Origin: Proteles cristata cristata
Lineage: Eukaryota > Chordata > Mammalia > Carnivora > Hyaenidae
Reading direction: 5' to 3'
Assembly (NCBI GenBank): GCA_017311185.1
Contig: JAESUZ010000352.1
Span: 603,899-667,898, forward strand
DNA length: 64,000 bases
The position numbers and the translations under genes are program-made. Positions 46,937-59,200 of the stretch are shown piece after piece; position 1 is the stretch's first letter, and each line of letters starts with the position of its first letter. The notes beneath the pieces are model-generated. The model was not told where the DNA came from. It searched no databases and saw only the letters and a list, made by a program, of their open reading frames with translations.

Positions 46937-47526
46937 GCATACACCTTGGAGATATTGTGGATTTGATTCCAGACCACCACAATGAGTATCACAATTAAAC
47001 AAGTCAATTGAATTTTTTTTGTTTTCCAGTATGTGTAAAAGTATGTTTATGCTATACTATAGTCTATTAATTGTGCAATAGAATTACATTTAAAAAACCA
47101 ATATCAGGGGTGTCTGGGTGGCTCAGCTGGTTAAGCATCTGACTCTTGATCTTAGCTCAGGTCTTGATCTCAGGGTTGTGAGTTCAAGCCCCACATTTGG
47201 CTCCATGCTGGGCATGAAGCCTACTTAAAAAACCCCAAAACCCCAAATCAATGTACATACCTTTATTTAAAAATGTTTTTTTTTTTTTGCTAAAAATATC
47301 CTAAGCCTCATCCGAGCTTTCCCTGAGTTGTAAGCACGGATCACAGTTCCCCATAACAAATAATGAAAAAGCTTGAAATATTGCAAGAATTACCAAAATG
47401 TAACACAGATATGCCAACAGACTTGCTCAATGCTGGGTTGCTATAAACCTTCAATGTGTAAAAAAAAATGCAGTGACTGTAAGTCACAGTAAAGTGAAGT
47501 GAAATGAAATGAGATCTGCCTGCATG
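46937..47526. mobile_element. Tigger1/MER8-like DNA transposon with a nested SINE
   Basis: The left end caggcatacaccttggagat and right end (gaaatgagatctgcctg) are inverted repeats. Internal text (gattccagaccaccacaatg, gctatactatagtctattaa) matches Tigger-type elements. It is non-autonomous, with no transposase frame. Confidence 0.8.
47107..47245 (+). mobile_element. CAN-SINE inside the Tigger element
   Basis: ggggtgtctgggtggctcag head, 3' truncated (no CT-rich tract), C/A-rich tail. Flanks aaccaatatca and aaatcaatgta suggest a diverged duplication. Confidence 0.85.
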
Positions 47527-47640
47527 AACTGGCACAGAAAAACACATTGACAAAAAAACACAAAAAACAAAAAACAAACAAAAAAAAACACCAAAAACAA
47601 ACAAACAAACAAACAAAAAACCCCAAGCCAAAAAACCCAG
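47527..47640 (+). repeat. A-rich (CAAA)n low-complexity region
   Basis: About 100 bases of cacaaaaaacaaaaaac/caaacaaacaaac units. Confidence 0.85.
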
Positions 47641-48810
47641 AAAGACATAAGACTCTGAGGGTATTCAAGTCTCAAGCTTATAAACACTCATTTTGAGGAA
47701 AGCACAGCAGTTATCATTGTCCCAGTCTGCCATCTTCCAAAAAATCTCTTAGTCAACGTGGAGTCAGCTGGGGTGTTGAGAACCATGTCCTGAAAACTGA
47801 CAGGTGCTGGTCCTGTCTCTCTGGGTCCATTAGCTTCTCTATGCTCTGTGCCCACAGCTTTCAGACGAAGACAATAATCACTGCTAACACAACAGGATGA
47901 TGGTGAGGGACAAATACGAAAGTAGTTCTAAGAGCCTTGAAGGCCCCTCCATTTGTGTGTGTCTATCAGACACTGAGGTCTGTACTTCCATAAATTAAGC
48001 CCAGGCTTTATAGTGCTTGGCTACAACTGAGTCTCTTGTCAATACCTTCAACTTTCTTGCCTCCCCATCCTTTGTTCTACCCCACATGGTGGACTCCAAG
48101 CATCTGGTTCCACTTACAGCTCCTTTTCTCTCTCTTCTCTCCTTCATAGCTCAGCTTCTTGAAACAAGAACCGTTGCTCACTCTCTTCCCCTCTGCTCCT
48201 GCATCTGCCCCCCACCCCCGCCAGCTTCCACCTGTACCACCACACGGAAACTGCTCTTGCCAAGATCCTCCAGGTGAGCCACTAGGGCAGGCTCATACCA
48301 GCTCTCATGAACCAGCTGGAGGTCTCTCTTCCCAACTCCCCGTTCAGTGACATCATGTTGGCAGCTTAAAATCATCCATGGCGGGAGTGTTTATATGACG
48401 GACGTCAGCAAAGCACTATAAATCCAGCTTTCCTGCTCTCCAGGGTGATGGTTAACTGTTTTACCAATATATCGCTCCCAGTGACTTTGTAGTTGCTGTG
48501 TGCAAAAGGGCACTTTCCAGATGTTCTTTACTCGGCTTTATCTTCACTTGACACAATAGATCACTCTCTCCTTTCTGAGAGGTTCGCCATCTCTGGGTGC
48601 CTAGATGCCACTCATCCAATTTTCCTCCTACTTCTCTAGTCCCTTCTCCGTGCCAGCCTCTTACAGACTTTTATTAAATTCATCAAATCTCAAACATCAA
48701 ATATTGGTGTTTTTCAGAAATCTGTCTTCTTTTGCTATACAAGCTTCATAGGAGACATCTTACATTCCCATAGTGTCAACAAATAGGAAACCAAAGGTTA
48801 TTCTTGACCC
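47641..48810. other. Intergenic, no gene recognised
   Basis: C/T-rich in places (48125-48250). No domain-bearing frame or element that I can name with confidence. Confidence 0.5.
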
Positions 48811-48814
48811 CTCC

Positions 48815-49735
48815 CCAGCCGTCACTTCCCCATATCCATCCAATATCAAGTTCTGCTGATTTTGTCTCCTAAATAGCACTCATTCTCTCCTCTCTTCTCT
48901 TCACTGTCAAAACATAACCCATGTCGCCATCATCTCCAGTCTGGACCACTGCAACAGCTTCCTGCCTGCTCTATTTGTGGCCACTATTGTCCTCCACGTC
49001 ATTCTCCACATTTCAGCTACAGTGACATTTCATAATACAAAATTGATGTAAAAAATACTTCTTGTCCCAATAGTCCAATGGCTTTCTGTTGCTCTTACTA
49101 TTAGACCCCAATCCTTAGCATGACCAGGGAGCACTGCAGGGTCTGGCTTTCAGCCTCCAGTCCCCTTTCAGACCCGTCTCTCTAGGACTCTGGCCACCAC
49201 TGGCTTCCAGTGTACTGTGTTCCCTCTAGAAGCAAACTTTTGTACATGCTCTACCTGGAAATTCTTTCTTTTTAAAAAAAGTTTATTTACTTATTTTGAG
49301 AGAGAGCAAGAGAGAGAACAAGTGGAGCAGGGACAGAGAGAGAGGAAGGCAAAGAGAATCCCAATCAGGCTCTGTGCTGACAGCATGGAGCCTGATGCGG
49401 GGCTCGATCTCATAAACCTCGAGAGCTGAAATCAAGAGTTAGATAGACACTTAACCCACCGAGGCACCCAGGCGTTCCTTTCCTCTTTCAACTTTATTCC
49501 TCTTTCAGATCTCACTCAAAAAGTACTTCCTCAAGGACAATTTCCCTTGAACTTCCAGATTAGCTTAAGCTCCCCATTAAATGTCCTCATAGCACCTCTT
49601 CTTCACAGCACTTATCACAATTATAATTGGTTAGCTTTTTGTGTTCCCCATTAGGTCATAAGCTACAGGGATGATTTGTTTTGTCTGCTCTTGTATTTCC
49701 AGCATGTAGCTCAAATATGTTTTGAATGAATGAAA
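48815..49735 (+). mobile_element. L2 LINE 3' portion, split by a SINE
   Basis: A run containing gtctggaccactgcaacagc, ttcctgcctgctctattt, cagtccaatggctttctgtt-type text, then (after the SINE) cagatctcactcaaaaagta, atagcacctcttcttcacag, cacttatcacaattataatt and the terminal tgttttgaatgaatgaa, in correct L2 order. Frames are broken. Confidence 0.8.
49272..49478 (-). mobile_element. CAN-SINE inside L2
   Basis: aaagtttatttacttatttt start, GA-rich body and a ccgaggcacccaggcgttcc end. Confidence 0.88.
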
Positions 49736-50110
49736 CACAACTTTCAACTTCATACTCAAAGCCAGTCCTTCTTCTGAACTTCTGGTCCATGTATCTAGTG
49801 GTCTGCTGGTGACTCTCCTTCCAATTATTCAGGTCCAAAACCTGGGAGTCATCTTTGACTTCTCTGTTTTTCCCACCTCCTGGGACCTAGACCACTCACA
49901 AATCCTATCAGATCTACCTTCAAAGTACATTCAGTATCTCAGTATGTGCCTCTGATGGAAGAACATAACCCAACTTAGGAAGCTGTCTTGCTAATTCCCA
50001 GGCTGTGATAAACTCTTCAGGATAAACAACATAATTTCTTCAAAAGTATATTGCAAGGGAGAGAAAAATAGTCTCTCTACTACATTGCAGTGAGAGTCAT
50101 CCTTCATTTA

Positions 50111-50913
50111 CTTTTTTTTTTAAGTAGGCTCCACACCCAGCATGGAGCCCAGTGCAGGGCTTGAACTCACAACCATAAGATCAAGACCTGAGCTGAAATC
50201 AAGAATTGGATGCTTAAACTATTGCTGGGAATGCAAACTGGTACAGCCACTCTGGAAAACAGTATGGAAAATAGTCAAAAGACTAAAAATAGAACTGCCT
50301 TATGACCCAGAAATTGCACTACTAGAAATTTATCTAAAGGATACAAAAATGCTGATTCAAAGGGGCATATGTACCCCAATGTTTACAGCAGCACTATCAA
50401 CAATAGCCAAATTATGGAAAAAGCCCAAATGTCCATCAACTGATGAATGGATAAAGGAAGATACGGTATAATATTATAATGGAATACTACTCAGCAATGA
50501 AAAAGAATGAAATTTTGCCGTTTGCAACAATGTGGATGGAACTAGAGTGTATTATGCTAAGCAAAATAAGTCAGAGGAAGGCATCCATATGGTTTTACTC
50601 TTATGTGGAATTTGAGAAACTCAACAAATGATCACAGGGGATGGAAAGGAAAAATAAGATGAAAAAAGGAGGGCAAACCTTAAGAGACTCTTCAATACAG
50701 AGAATAAGCTGATGGTTGCTGGAAAGGAGGTTGGTGGGAGTATGAGTTAAATGGGTGACAGATATTGAGGGCAATTGTTGGGATGAGCACTGGGTTCTGC
50801 TCCTGAAGCGAAGCCTACGCTGCATATTAACTGACTTGAATTTAAATTAAAAATAAATGAATAAGGTCACTCAAAAAACAGCAACAAAAGAGACTGAATC
50901 ACCTAGGCGCCCC
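50111..50913 (-). mobile_element. Short CAN-SINE split by an L1
   Basis: Left part 50111-50221 (ttaagtaggctccacaccca to ttggatgcttaaac) and right part 50890-50913 (agactgaatcacctaggcgc) make one SINE. An L1 3' end separates them. Confidence 0.8.
50222..50885 (+). mobile_element. Carnivore L1 3' end, sense, nested in a SINE
   Basis: gctgggaatgcaaactggta, ccactctggaaaacagtatg, a ccatcaactgatgaatggat segment, ggaatactactcagcaatga and the 3' UTR (tgaatttaaattaaaaataa) make a 5'-truncated L1 with part of ORF2 (frame 50142-50471 carries the last ORF2 residues). No clear duplication at the ends. Confidence 0.88.
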
Positions 50914-51479
50914 AGAGACTTTTTTCACTGACCTGCAGTCTCTTCCCTATACTGCAGTGAGAGTCATCCTTTAAACACATTAGATCATTTCCTTTCTGTT
51001 GAAGCGCTTGCATGGCCTCTCATGTTGCTTGGACCTTCTAGAATGGCTATCTGCCCTTCCCTCCTAGCACTCAGTCCTCATCTGCTACCCCATCATCAGT
51101 CTGTGCCAGAAGTACAAATTCTCTGGCAAGGCCCACGAGGCCCTGGTGTCCTCTGTGTACCTCTCCTGGCTCACCACCCAACAGCCTGCACTCACCCACA
51201 CTCCTGTGTTTTAGCCGCTCCTACCTGCACTGGGAAGCCCAGGCTCGGTCTGCCCCAGCCCAGTGCCACCTCTCTCAGAACCCAACATAATCCACCCTGG
51301 TTCTGAGCTCCTAGGGACTCAGGGTTTTGTTTTGTAATCATGTCTCGGCTCATCAGTCTCCTTCCCTGGACTCCAGCTTCTTGAAGGCACAGGCTACCTC
51401 TCATAATTCTATAGCTCTGGCCTGGACATAACACCTGAGATTCCAAATAAAACTTATTTTGAATAAATTAAAATTCTAC

Positions 51480-52460
51480 ATAAATTAGCACTGTTCCAGC
51501 TTTTAAATCTCTGTATACCAAAGTTTCCTGTAACAGGAATGACATCCTGACCCCTACAATTACATAGAAGTCATAATTTTTAAAATCAGTGGGGGGAAAA
51601 GGTGCTCTTCACTTCTCAGCAAAACGTTCTAAATAAATAGAATTGAGGTCTTAGACATCAAGAAAGAAATCATAATTTAAAAAATCTTAAAAAATGTTAT
51701 CACACTTCTGCTATAACCAGTTCTTCCAGGAGTTGTCTGAATTTGGAGAGTTTCATTTTAAAAACTGCATACCAAGCCAATTCACCTGCTCACTGACCAC
51801 CTTACTCGAAGAATTAGCATCAAGGGCAGGTATACTGGGGAGGGTGAGAAGGGGCAAGGGGAGCTCCTCTCTCCACAAAGGAGATTAGTAGCTGGCCAGG
51901 ATTTGGGGAGGAGGAAGATGAAGAGTTCTCAGATATGGAGGAAACTGCCTCTACAAAGAGCAACTGATGGGAGACAGAGGGCGTGGGACCCAGTAAACTG
52001 GGGGGTAGTGAGAAAAGAGGAAGGCAAGAAACAGGAGTAAAAGAACCCAAAGCAATTAATACAATATGTACAGGTAGGATCACCTTGCAGAATTTGTCTT
52101 CATGCCTTTAATTGAGCTACTTTCTCAATTATTACAAATTCTTTCAATATTTAATCTGTTTTGCTAGATAAGTGAAGTTAGCTTCAGCAGACAGCAGTTA
52201 TCAAATATTTGATTTTTATTTGGTTCAGATTATCCTTCAAATACAAAATTAATGCTACTGGCCAGACATTCGTAGGACTGGAAATTTGCGTTATTTTCCC
52301 CGAGTTGGTGACGGATTATGTTGCTTGAGCCACTGGCACTCCCTTTCACACTATACTGTGACTAACTGCATGCATTTGAAGATAATTAAAGTTAGGAATA
52401 TAGTTTGTGATATGGAACATTTTTATGTGAAAAATTACTAGCTTATAATGGCATTAAATT
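51480..52460. other. Intergenic, no gene recognised
   Basis: Unique-looking sequence. No named element. Confidence 0.55.
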
Positions 52461-52480
52461 ATAATTTTACTCCATATTCT

Positions 52481-52524
52481 TTTTAATATCTTTTTGTAAT
52501 GTTTATCTATTTTTGAGAGAGAAC

Positions 52525-52562
<38 letters not shown>

Positions 52563-52688
52563 CCAAAGCAGGCTCCAGGCTCTAAGCTGATAGCACAGAG
52601 CCCAATGCGGTGCTGAAACTCAGTAACGGTAAGATCATGGCCTGAGCCAAAGTCATACACTTAACTGACTGAGCCACCCAGGCGCCCC
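52481..52688 (-). mobile_element. CAN-SINE with perfect target-site duplication
   Basis: Ends gagccacccaggcgcccc. A perfect 18-bp duplication, aattttactccatattct, lies at 52463-52480 and 52689-52706. The GA repeat is about 28 bases long. Confidence 0.97.
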
Positions 52689-52954
52689 AATTTTACTCCA
52701 TATTCTTGAAAATAAAAAATGTACAGATTTAAAAAATGATTTTATAAGGCAATATCCCAACATACAAGAGAAGCCAAATGCCCAGTGTGCAGAGGCGTCA
52801 GAAAATAAAGCAGTGGCGTGTCAGGGAAAGCAGAGACCCATACGGCCTCCTGAAGGCCATCACTATAACAGCTATCATCCTAAAACTGCACTCATTTGCC
52901 ATGCCTCTTTACCTCACTCTCCATTGTTTGCATTAAGCATTTTTCTCTAAGGTG

Positions 52955-53145
52955 TTGAGAGGAAAACAGAAACATGGGCTTTGAAGTCAGGAAGCACTGG
53001 CTTGGAACCCTCACTCTGTCTGGCGTGGGATCCTATAAAATGTATGTAATGAAGTCTACTTCCCATGGTTGTTGGGAAAGACCTGAATGAAATAGCCCAC
53101 GGGAAGAACCTTGCCAAATACCTGGTACTAAGTGTAATTTGTTTC
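52955..53145 (+). mobile_element. MIR
   Basis: gggctttgaagtcaggaagc, a cttggaaccctcactctgtc segment, ctacttcccatggttgttgg and gccaaatacctggtactaag are in MIR order. Confidence 0.7.
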
Positions 53146-53449
53146 CTGAAAATGAGTAGAGGAGACAGAACACTTTCAATGCTCTCTGATTTATCACAAG
53201 GTCAGGCCTAGCCGAAGCATTAAGCGATAAGAAGACTTCAATCTCTCTTATTTCTGCTTTTTTTTTTAATGCATATTCGAGTCCTAAGCATGTAAGTAGG
53301 TATCATGGAACGTAAACAAGTAAGGGAACAGAAATATATTAAATGAATGATATGTGAAACAATGCTGTGACTCACAAAGAGGAAATAGCCTCTTGACTGC
53401 ACAAAAGAATTAACATTAAAACATTTAAGAGACTTAACATAGGAATAAG

Positions 53450-56247
53450 CTATTTTAATCAAGCAAAACCAAATTTAGATTCATTATCTCTAAAAATAAA
53501 ATTAGACTTTTCCAACCCTTAACATCTGCATTTAATAATATCTTCTAACCAAAATACAGATGCTAGAACAGCAAATTACAATATTATCTTGTACAGCATA
53601 CAGTATGTTCACTGTTTACACCTACTTTAATTCTAGTTGGTCGTTATGTACTCAATGCATACTTAAACATCACTCATGATAGTTTTCACGATTAACAAAA
53701 AATGTGACAAGGCTGTCTTAAAACGGCTCTGCTATAAATTGTATAGAATATACAGAATTACAAAGTCAAGTATTTTTTTTATCAAAATATACACCCCTCC
53801 CTGAAACTAACACAAGCTATCAACATTTTAAACGAATAATACAATTATAGAAAATATTTGCAAAATTATTTTTTCATGTATAAATATTCTGCCATATTTA
53901 CTTTGGTCTAGAATTATCAGCATACAAGTCCACTTAAAAAATTTCCACATGTAAGGGCTAGGAGACATCACCACATGTAATAATTTTATATTTGGAGTTA
54001 CCTCAAATCAAAATGACTGAAATACACAGTAATTCCCTTTGATTAATAATCCCAATTGAGATAAAACAAATTAGATCACAGAATTGCCTATTCAGTATTC
54101 TAATTATCAATTCAGAAATGATTTTCATAAGCCCTTTGTGACTATCTCTTTTGACAAAACCCAAATGAATGGTGCCGGTATACATATATACAATGTATAA
54201 AATAAGGTTGAATTTGCTTGCATTTCCCCATTTTCCTCTATTACATAATACTGTATGTAAGTAAGTGAAAGTAGATCAACAAAAGATAAATGCAGATTCA
54301 ATATTGGGGTTACTTAACAGCAAAATACTACTGTATATAAAGGTCAGCTTTGATCATGTCCTTCTCTGGGCGTTTAAATGCTTTCTTGCCCACCGAACCC
54401 ACATTAAGTCTTCTTCATGGAGACATCACCATACTTGGAGAGAGAAACTGGAGTCCTTTGAACTACTTCTTCATTATGGTGGCCTTGCAACCTTGGATAA
54501 CCTTGGGCTTCCATGTATCAAATCCCGTGAACATGAATAGCTGTAGGCCACCCTTAAACCAGGTTCCAGGTTCTGCTCACACTGGTGATGAAAGGGTAGG
54601 AATGTTTTCTCTCTCCTTCCTATTCTGGCAGTTTAAAATGTAAGGATGATGAGTTCTGGCTTCCCAGAACCTAGTCCCCGTGATGGAATATCTATCCTAC
54701 AGGGCAATTAGACTTGGAGGGCAATGTGATGGTGTGAGGCAGCATAAAAGAACATGAAAACACTTAAGTGGGTTTTTAGCAAGGGAGCTAGATGTCTGCA
54801 AACATGAAGACAAGGCATCTGGCTTTGGGGATATGCTTCTGAGTCATATAAGTAAGTGACGGATCTTCTTACTCCACAGTCTATCTCTCCTCCAACCCTC
54901 CTCCCCCAAACTAAGCTACTGTTTGAGGCAAGGAAGGTCATTGCCTCCTCTTGCCCACTCAAGTCATTAATGGGTGAGGTGGGAGGCATCTTTCTGATGT
55001 CCTTTTGTTTTATACTAGCATGTACTTGTGGGCTGCATAATCTCTAAGAAGGCTAATAATTACAGGGATTAGGCTTTCTGTCATTTTCAAGTGCCTGGAA
55101 ATTCACCAGCATACGCATGCTTTGCACTAAATTTCCTGGACACTCCTTCAGTGGAATGGGACATGTCAGGTTTTAACTTAAACCCTTGAGACTGATTAAG
55201 TCTGTCTGAAATAGACCTCTACATCCATGGCCTTGTGATGGATGGAAGACTGCAGGGAGTTTCAGAAGAATTTGACCCTTCTTTATTTTCTGAGGTGGCC
55301 GCTGCAAAGTAATATACAGCACAGGTAATCACAGAAAAATTCTGGGAGGGCTCTTCTCCATAGATAAGGCATGACCTATTTTTTTCTGTACCTGGAGTAG
55401 ACCAGTTCTAGTAGTAGCTCAGCTGTAACTTCAAGGGAACAGCATTCCACCTAAAAGCATACAACATGCTCTTAAATCATATTCAAGATGCTTTCTACTG
55501 ATTTTTCCATCAGTCCTCAATATTTGCAGAACTACTGCTCATCATTATATTTCTCTACAGGGGACATGGATAGTTAAAAGTCATAGTGATTTATATATGT
55601 ATTTTACAAGGCTTGTGTTGCAGAAAAGTAGTTCTAGATAATGTATGAATGTCCTACTTAAGTTACTCAATTTCACACATATTTTCAGCTATAATATTAA
55701 ATATTTCTTATATATCCACTGATTTAAACAAGTTTTAATAGCGCAGAAGCTGGATGGGAAAAATGACTATCATAGCTCATTTACCTTCTCACATATTTAT
55801 GAAGATGGTGTTTTCATGATATCTGACCCTCCTTTTCTCCAGTGACTAAAGACAGCTCGGCAGCCAGTTCCTATTAGCACTTACTAGAAAAGTTCTAAAT
55901 TAGGCTAGCATTAGACTCTTTTTTTTTCTTCCACTGGCAGAAATACCACAGCTAAGAACTTCATAAGCTTCCACAAGATACTTGGGATACTGGAGGATTC
56001 AGCTATTTCATTTCTGTGCACTTTGCATGAAGTTAATGCTAAAACCCAAAGTAGACATTAGGATCCTTTTTCTGGAATTTTCACAAATGAGATTTTCTTT
56101 TTTACATTTCACTCCTTCATGACTATTGTGTGAACAAAACAAAACTTAAAAAAAAAAAACACCAGAAGAAAACAGCTAACTAAAAACACCCCCAAAACAA
56201 CAAACCCACCAACTTATAGCTTTGAAGATTGTTCTAAGTATCGCCAC
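53450..56247 (-). other. ZBTB38: ZBTB38 3' UTR (approximate extent)
   Basis: Downstream of the stop codon the sequence is AT-rich, non-coding, and free of CAN-SINEs for almost 3.6 kb, in a window where a SINE occurs about every 1.4 kb. That fits a long conserved 3' UTR. Candidate minus-strand poly(A) signals are AATAAA at 55287-55282 (giving a UTR near 1 kb) and ATTAAA at 53536-53531 and 53459-53454 (giving about 2.7-2.8 kb). None has a strong GU-rich element I can point to, so the end is an estimate. Confidence 0.6.
55282..55287 (-). terminator. ZBTB38: Candidate proximal poly(A) signal of ZBTB38
   Basis: A canonical AATAAA on the minus strand lies about 960 bases after the stop codon. It is the first one I find after the CDS. 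The downstream sequence is not clearly GU-rich, so use of this site is uncertain. ATTAAA variants near 53.5 kb are the alternatives for a longer transcript. Confidence 0.35.
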
Positions 56248-59200
56248 TCAAAGGACATTTTCAACAATGGTTTGTACATTATCCTTTTGGTCATTGTCTT
56301 CTGAATCATTGACATGTGGGTTCTCCAGGGGATTTGAGTTCTCGTGGCACATGTCACCTTCGACTTTCTCCCGCTGACTCGGGCTCTTGAATAAGTGTTT
56401 CTTCTGGTGCATTCCAAGGGCAGCAGCTGTTTTGCAGATTTTGGGGCACTGGAAGCAGGCATAGCCCTTCCCATCATGCTCCCAAATGTGCCTCTGCTCA
56501 TGATTCCTTTTTGTGGAAAGGTACAAAAAACTCTGAAAGCAGAACTGACAGTGGTAACGCTTTTCACCAGTGTGGATCCTTTCGTGGATTTTGAGGGTCT
56601 CGTTCAACGTGAATGCCTTGTTGCAGTACTGACAGATGAACTCCTTCACGCCCAGGTGGATGCGTTCGTGTTTCTGTAAGTTTCCCTGAACCGAGAAGCA
56701 CCGCCCACAGGTCTTGCACTGGTACGGCTTCTCGCCGGTGTGACACCTCATGTGCATCTTGAGCGTGGAAGGGCTCTGGAACTGCTTGGCACAGAATTCG
56801 CAGGCGTAAGGCCTAGCAGTGAGATGCCGGTGGGGCCTTCCTTGAATGCCAGCCCCCGAGGCTTTGTCCCCATCGCAGAGCTCACACTGCAGCTTGGGCA
56901 TCTCTTTATTTTCTTCTTCCTCAAAGGCCTTCTCCTGAGGAGCCTTCCCCACAGCACAGTCCAGTTCTGCTGGGTACTTACACTTACTGCTTGGACTCCT
57001 GTTTTCATGTTCTTTCTTCCAGTTGGCCTTCCTCATTTTCCTCAACTGTCTGGATTTCCTTTTGGGTTTGTAGTTGTAGTAAGGGCGCCAAGGTTTGTCA
57101 GTGGAATCCTGGTCGCTGGCGTCGTCGAACATTTCATTCATTTCCACACACTCGGACTGGCAGAGCCCAAGGGGGCTGTCTCTATTGGTTTCTGGGTCAC
57201 TCTCTTGGGGCAAAGTCTCCTCCTGCATTTGATACTTGGGTCTTCTTCCTCTTTTATAGAACAACTTAGATCCTAGGATGTGCCTTTTCACAATGGCTTC
57301 ATTTCCGATTTTCACTGTTATCTGGCAAAGGGGCGCGACGTTGCTGTTTGTAGAGGTTCCCGGGAGGGCGGGCTTTGCAATGTAGGTTTCAATTTTACTG
57401 GTTTCTTTCACATTTGCGGTTTTGCTCAGGGACCCTCCAGGATCAGCGACGTATTTGGCCTCCTCTGCTACCTCCCCCTTGTTACACGGCACAGTTTTCT
57501 TTTTCTCCTTAATGCTTTTGGGTCTGCTGACACCCCTGCCCGCTTTGTCAGGCTCGACTTTGCTGTCATCTTTCAGGGGCTGACTGCCAGCCAGGTCTGA
57601 AGGGGCTCTGTGGTTGCTGCTGGTCATGGCGGCAACGGCGTTGCTGTGCATTATCACTGATGAGAACTGACTACTATGCACAATGACCGAGGGTGCAGAG
57701 CCACTGTAGCTGATCACTGACGCTGCGTTCTCACTGCCACCACTCAAAGACGGAAGAGGCACAACCCCTGCTGGGAGGTCAGAGCTGACGGCATTCTCAG
57801 TGGAAGAAACGGATACTTCGGTAGAATAAAAGTTATTGTCGAGATCAACTTTCAGTGTTCCCTCTCCCCACTTGGTCCCCTCTGCGTTCTGTACATTGGC
57901 AGAAGTGGGTACATCCTGGCGTGCAGATGTTTCCAAGGGGACGGCTGGACTGCTGGTCAGGGTGTTTATGCGGTCTTGGAAATTCAGGGTCGGTAACTCA
58001 GAGCTGTGTGGATTCTGAATAACGTAGGGACCAGATGCAGACTCATTCATCTGACTGCTTTCTCGAGCATGTTCATAGGAAGAATTTCGGTAGCTCTTAT
58101 AAGGAGCCCTCTTGCATTTCATAGGCAGTAGCCTGTAAAGTTTATAGGGATACACACTAGGCTTCAAACCTCCATTTGCTGTTTTTTTACTGATGGAAAG
58201 TCTGTGATCTATGGCATGGAAAGACTTCTGATGGTTTTTGAGAATATAGTAGGTCATGAAAGTTTCAAGGCAGAAAATGCACTGATAGCGCCTTTCTCCT
58301 GTATGCCAAATTTCATGTCTTGTCCTGTACTCAGCCAATGCAAATACTTTGTTGCAGTAATGGCACGGGTATGTTCTTCTCCACGAGTGAACATTTGCAT
58401 GTCTTCGGAGGCTGGATAAAGTCACGTAACTACGTTTGCATACAACACAACTGTAGAGCATCTGCCCGTTAACAAATTTAACCATGTGGTCCGTTTCTGG
58501 CAAGGTACTTCCGGTACTGGAAAATTCACCAATCCTATTTTCAGACAGCAAAGGCTCTGGACCTGTAAATGCACTTCCATTCTGTCCAATGGTTGGATAG
58601 TTTTCTAAAAAACGTTGGTTTCCTCCAGGAACAGGCAGGTGGCTGGACCTCATACAAATCTGCTCGTGCCGATCCAATCTGTTCCGGGTGCTGAACTGTT
58701 TGTTGCAGTACTTGCACACTAAAGGCTCCTGGGTTGGCTTGTGGAGCTGCATGTGGGCACTGAGCAAAGTGCTACTGTCAAAGGATTTGGAACAACAGCT
58801 GCAGTTGTACACGAGAGGGGGGACTTCTGCCGTCGGTGGCCCAGGGACGTCAGAGGATTTATTTTCATCTTCCTTGGAAAAACGGAGATCTCCTTCATTG
58901 CTGGGAGATTTTGACGGAGGAAGAACTGTGGGCAGCTCTGGACTTCTCTCCTGATTAACCTCTGAGCTGGCTGCTGGAGGGGGTGGTATATTTTCTGCAG
59001 CTGAATCAGAAGCCGGGGGTACGGAGACGGTCTTTGGCTTTCGGCACGTCTTCGGTTTTGCTGCAAGAGCTTCACAATTTTCTTTACCTGTTTTACCGGG
59101 CGAACTGCTGTCGTGCTCACGTCCGGGCTGGCTTCTGTATGCCTCGGCCACGGAGGAAACGGCATACGAGTGCTCCGCCAGCGTGCGGACGGGCTCGGCC

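Larger units (their letters stand above)
49740..51475 (+). mobile_element. Second L2 copy, split by a SINE/L1 block
   Basis: A segment reading tcaggtccaaaacctgggag, tcatctttgacttctctgtt, then after the insertion gcagtgagagtcatccttta, a tggcaaggcccacgaggccc segment, and cttgaaggcacaggctacct are in L2 order. It ends near gaataaattaaaattc. Confidence 0.7.

Noticed and set aside
50142..50471. 109-codon frame that looks protein-like (WKIVKRLKIELPYDPEIALL)
   Set aside because: It is the tail of L1 ORF2 fused to SINE sequence, a transposon remnant and not a host gene.
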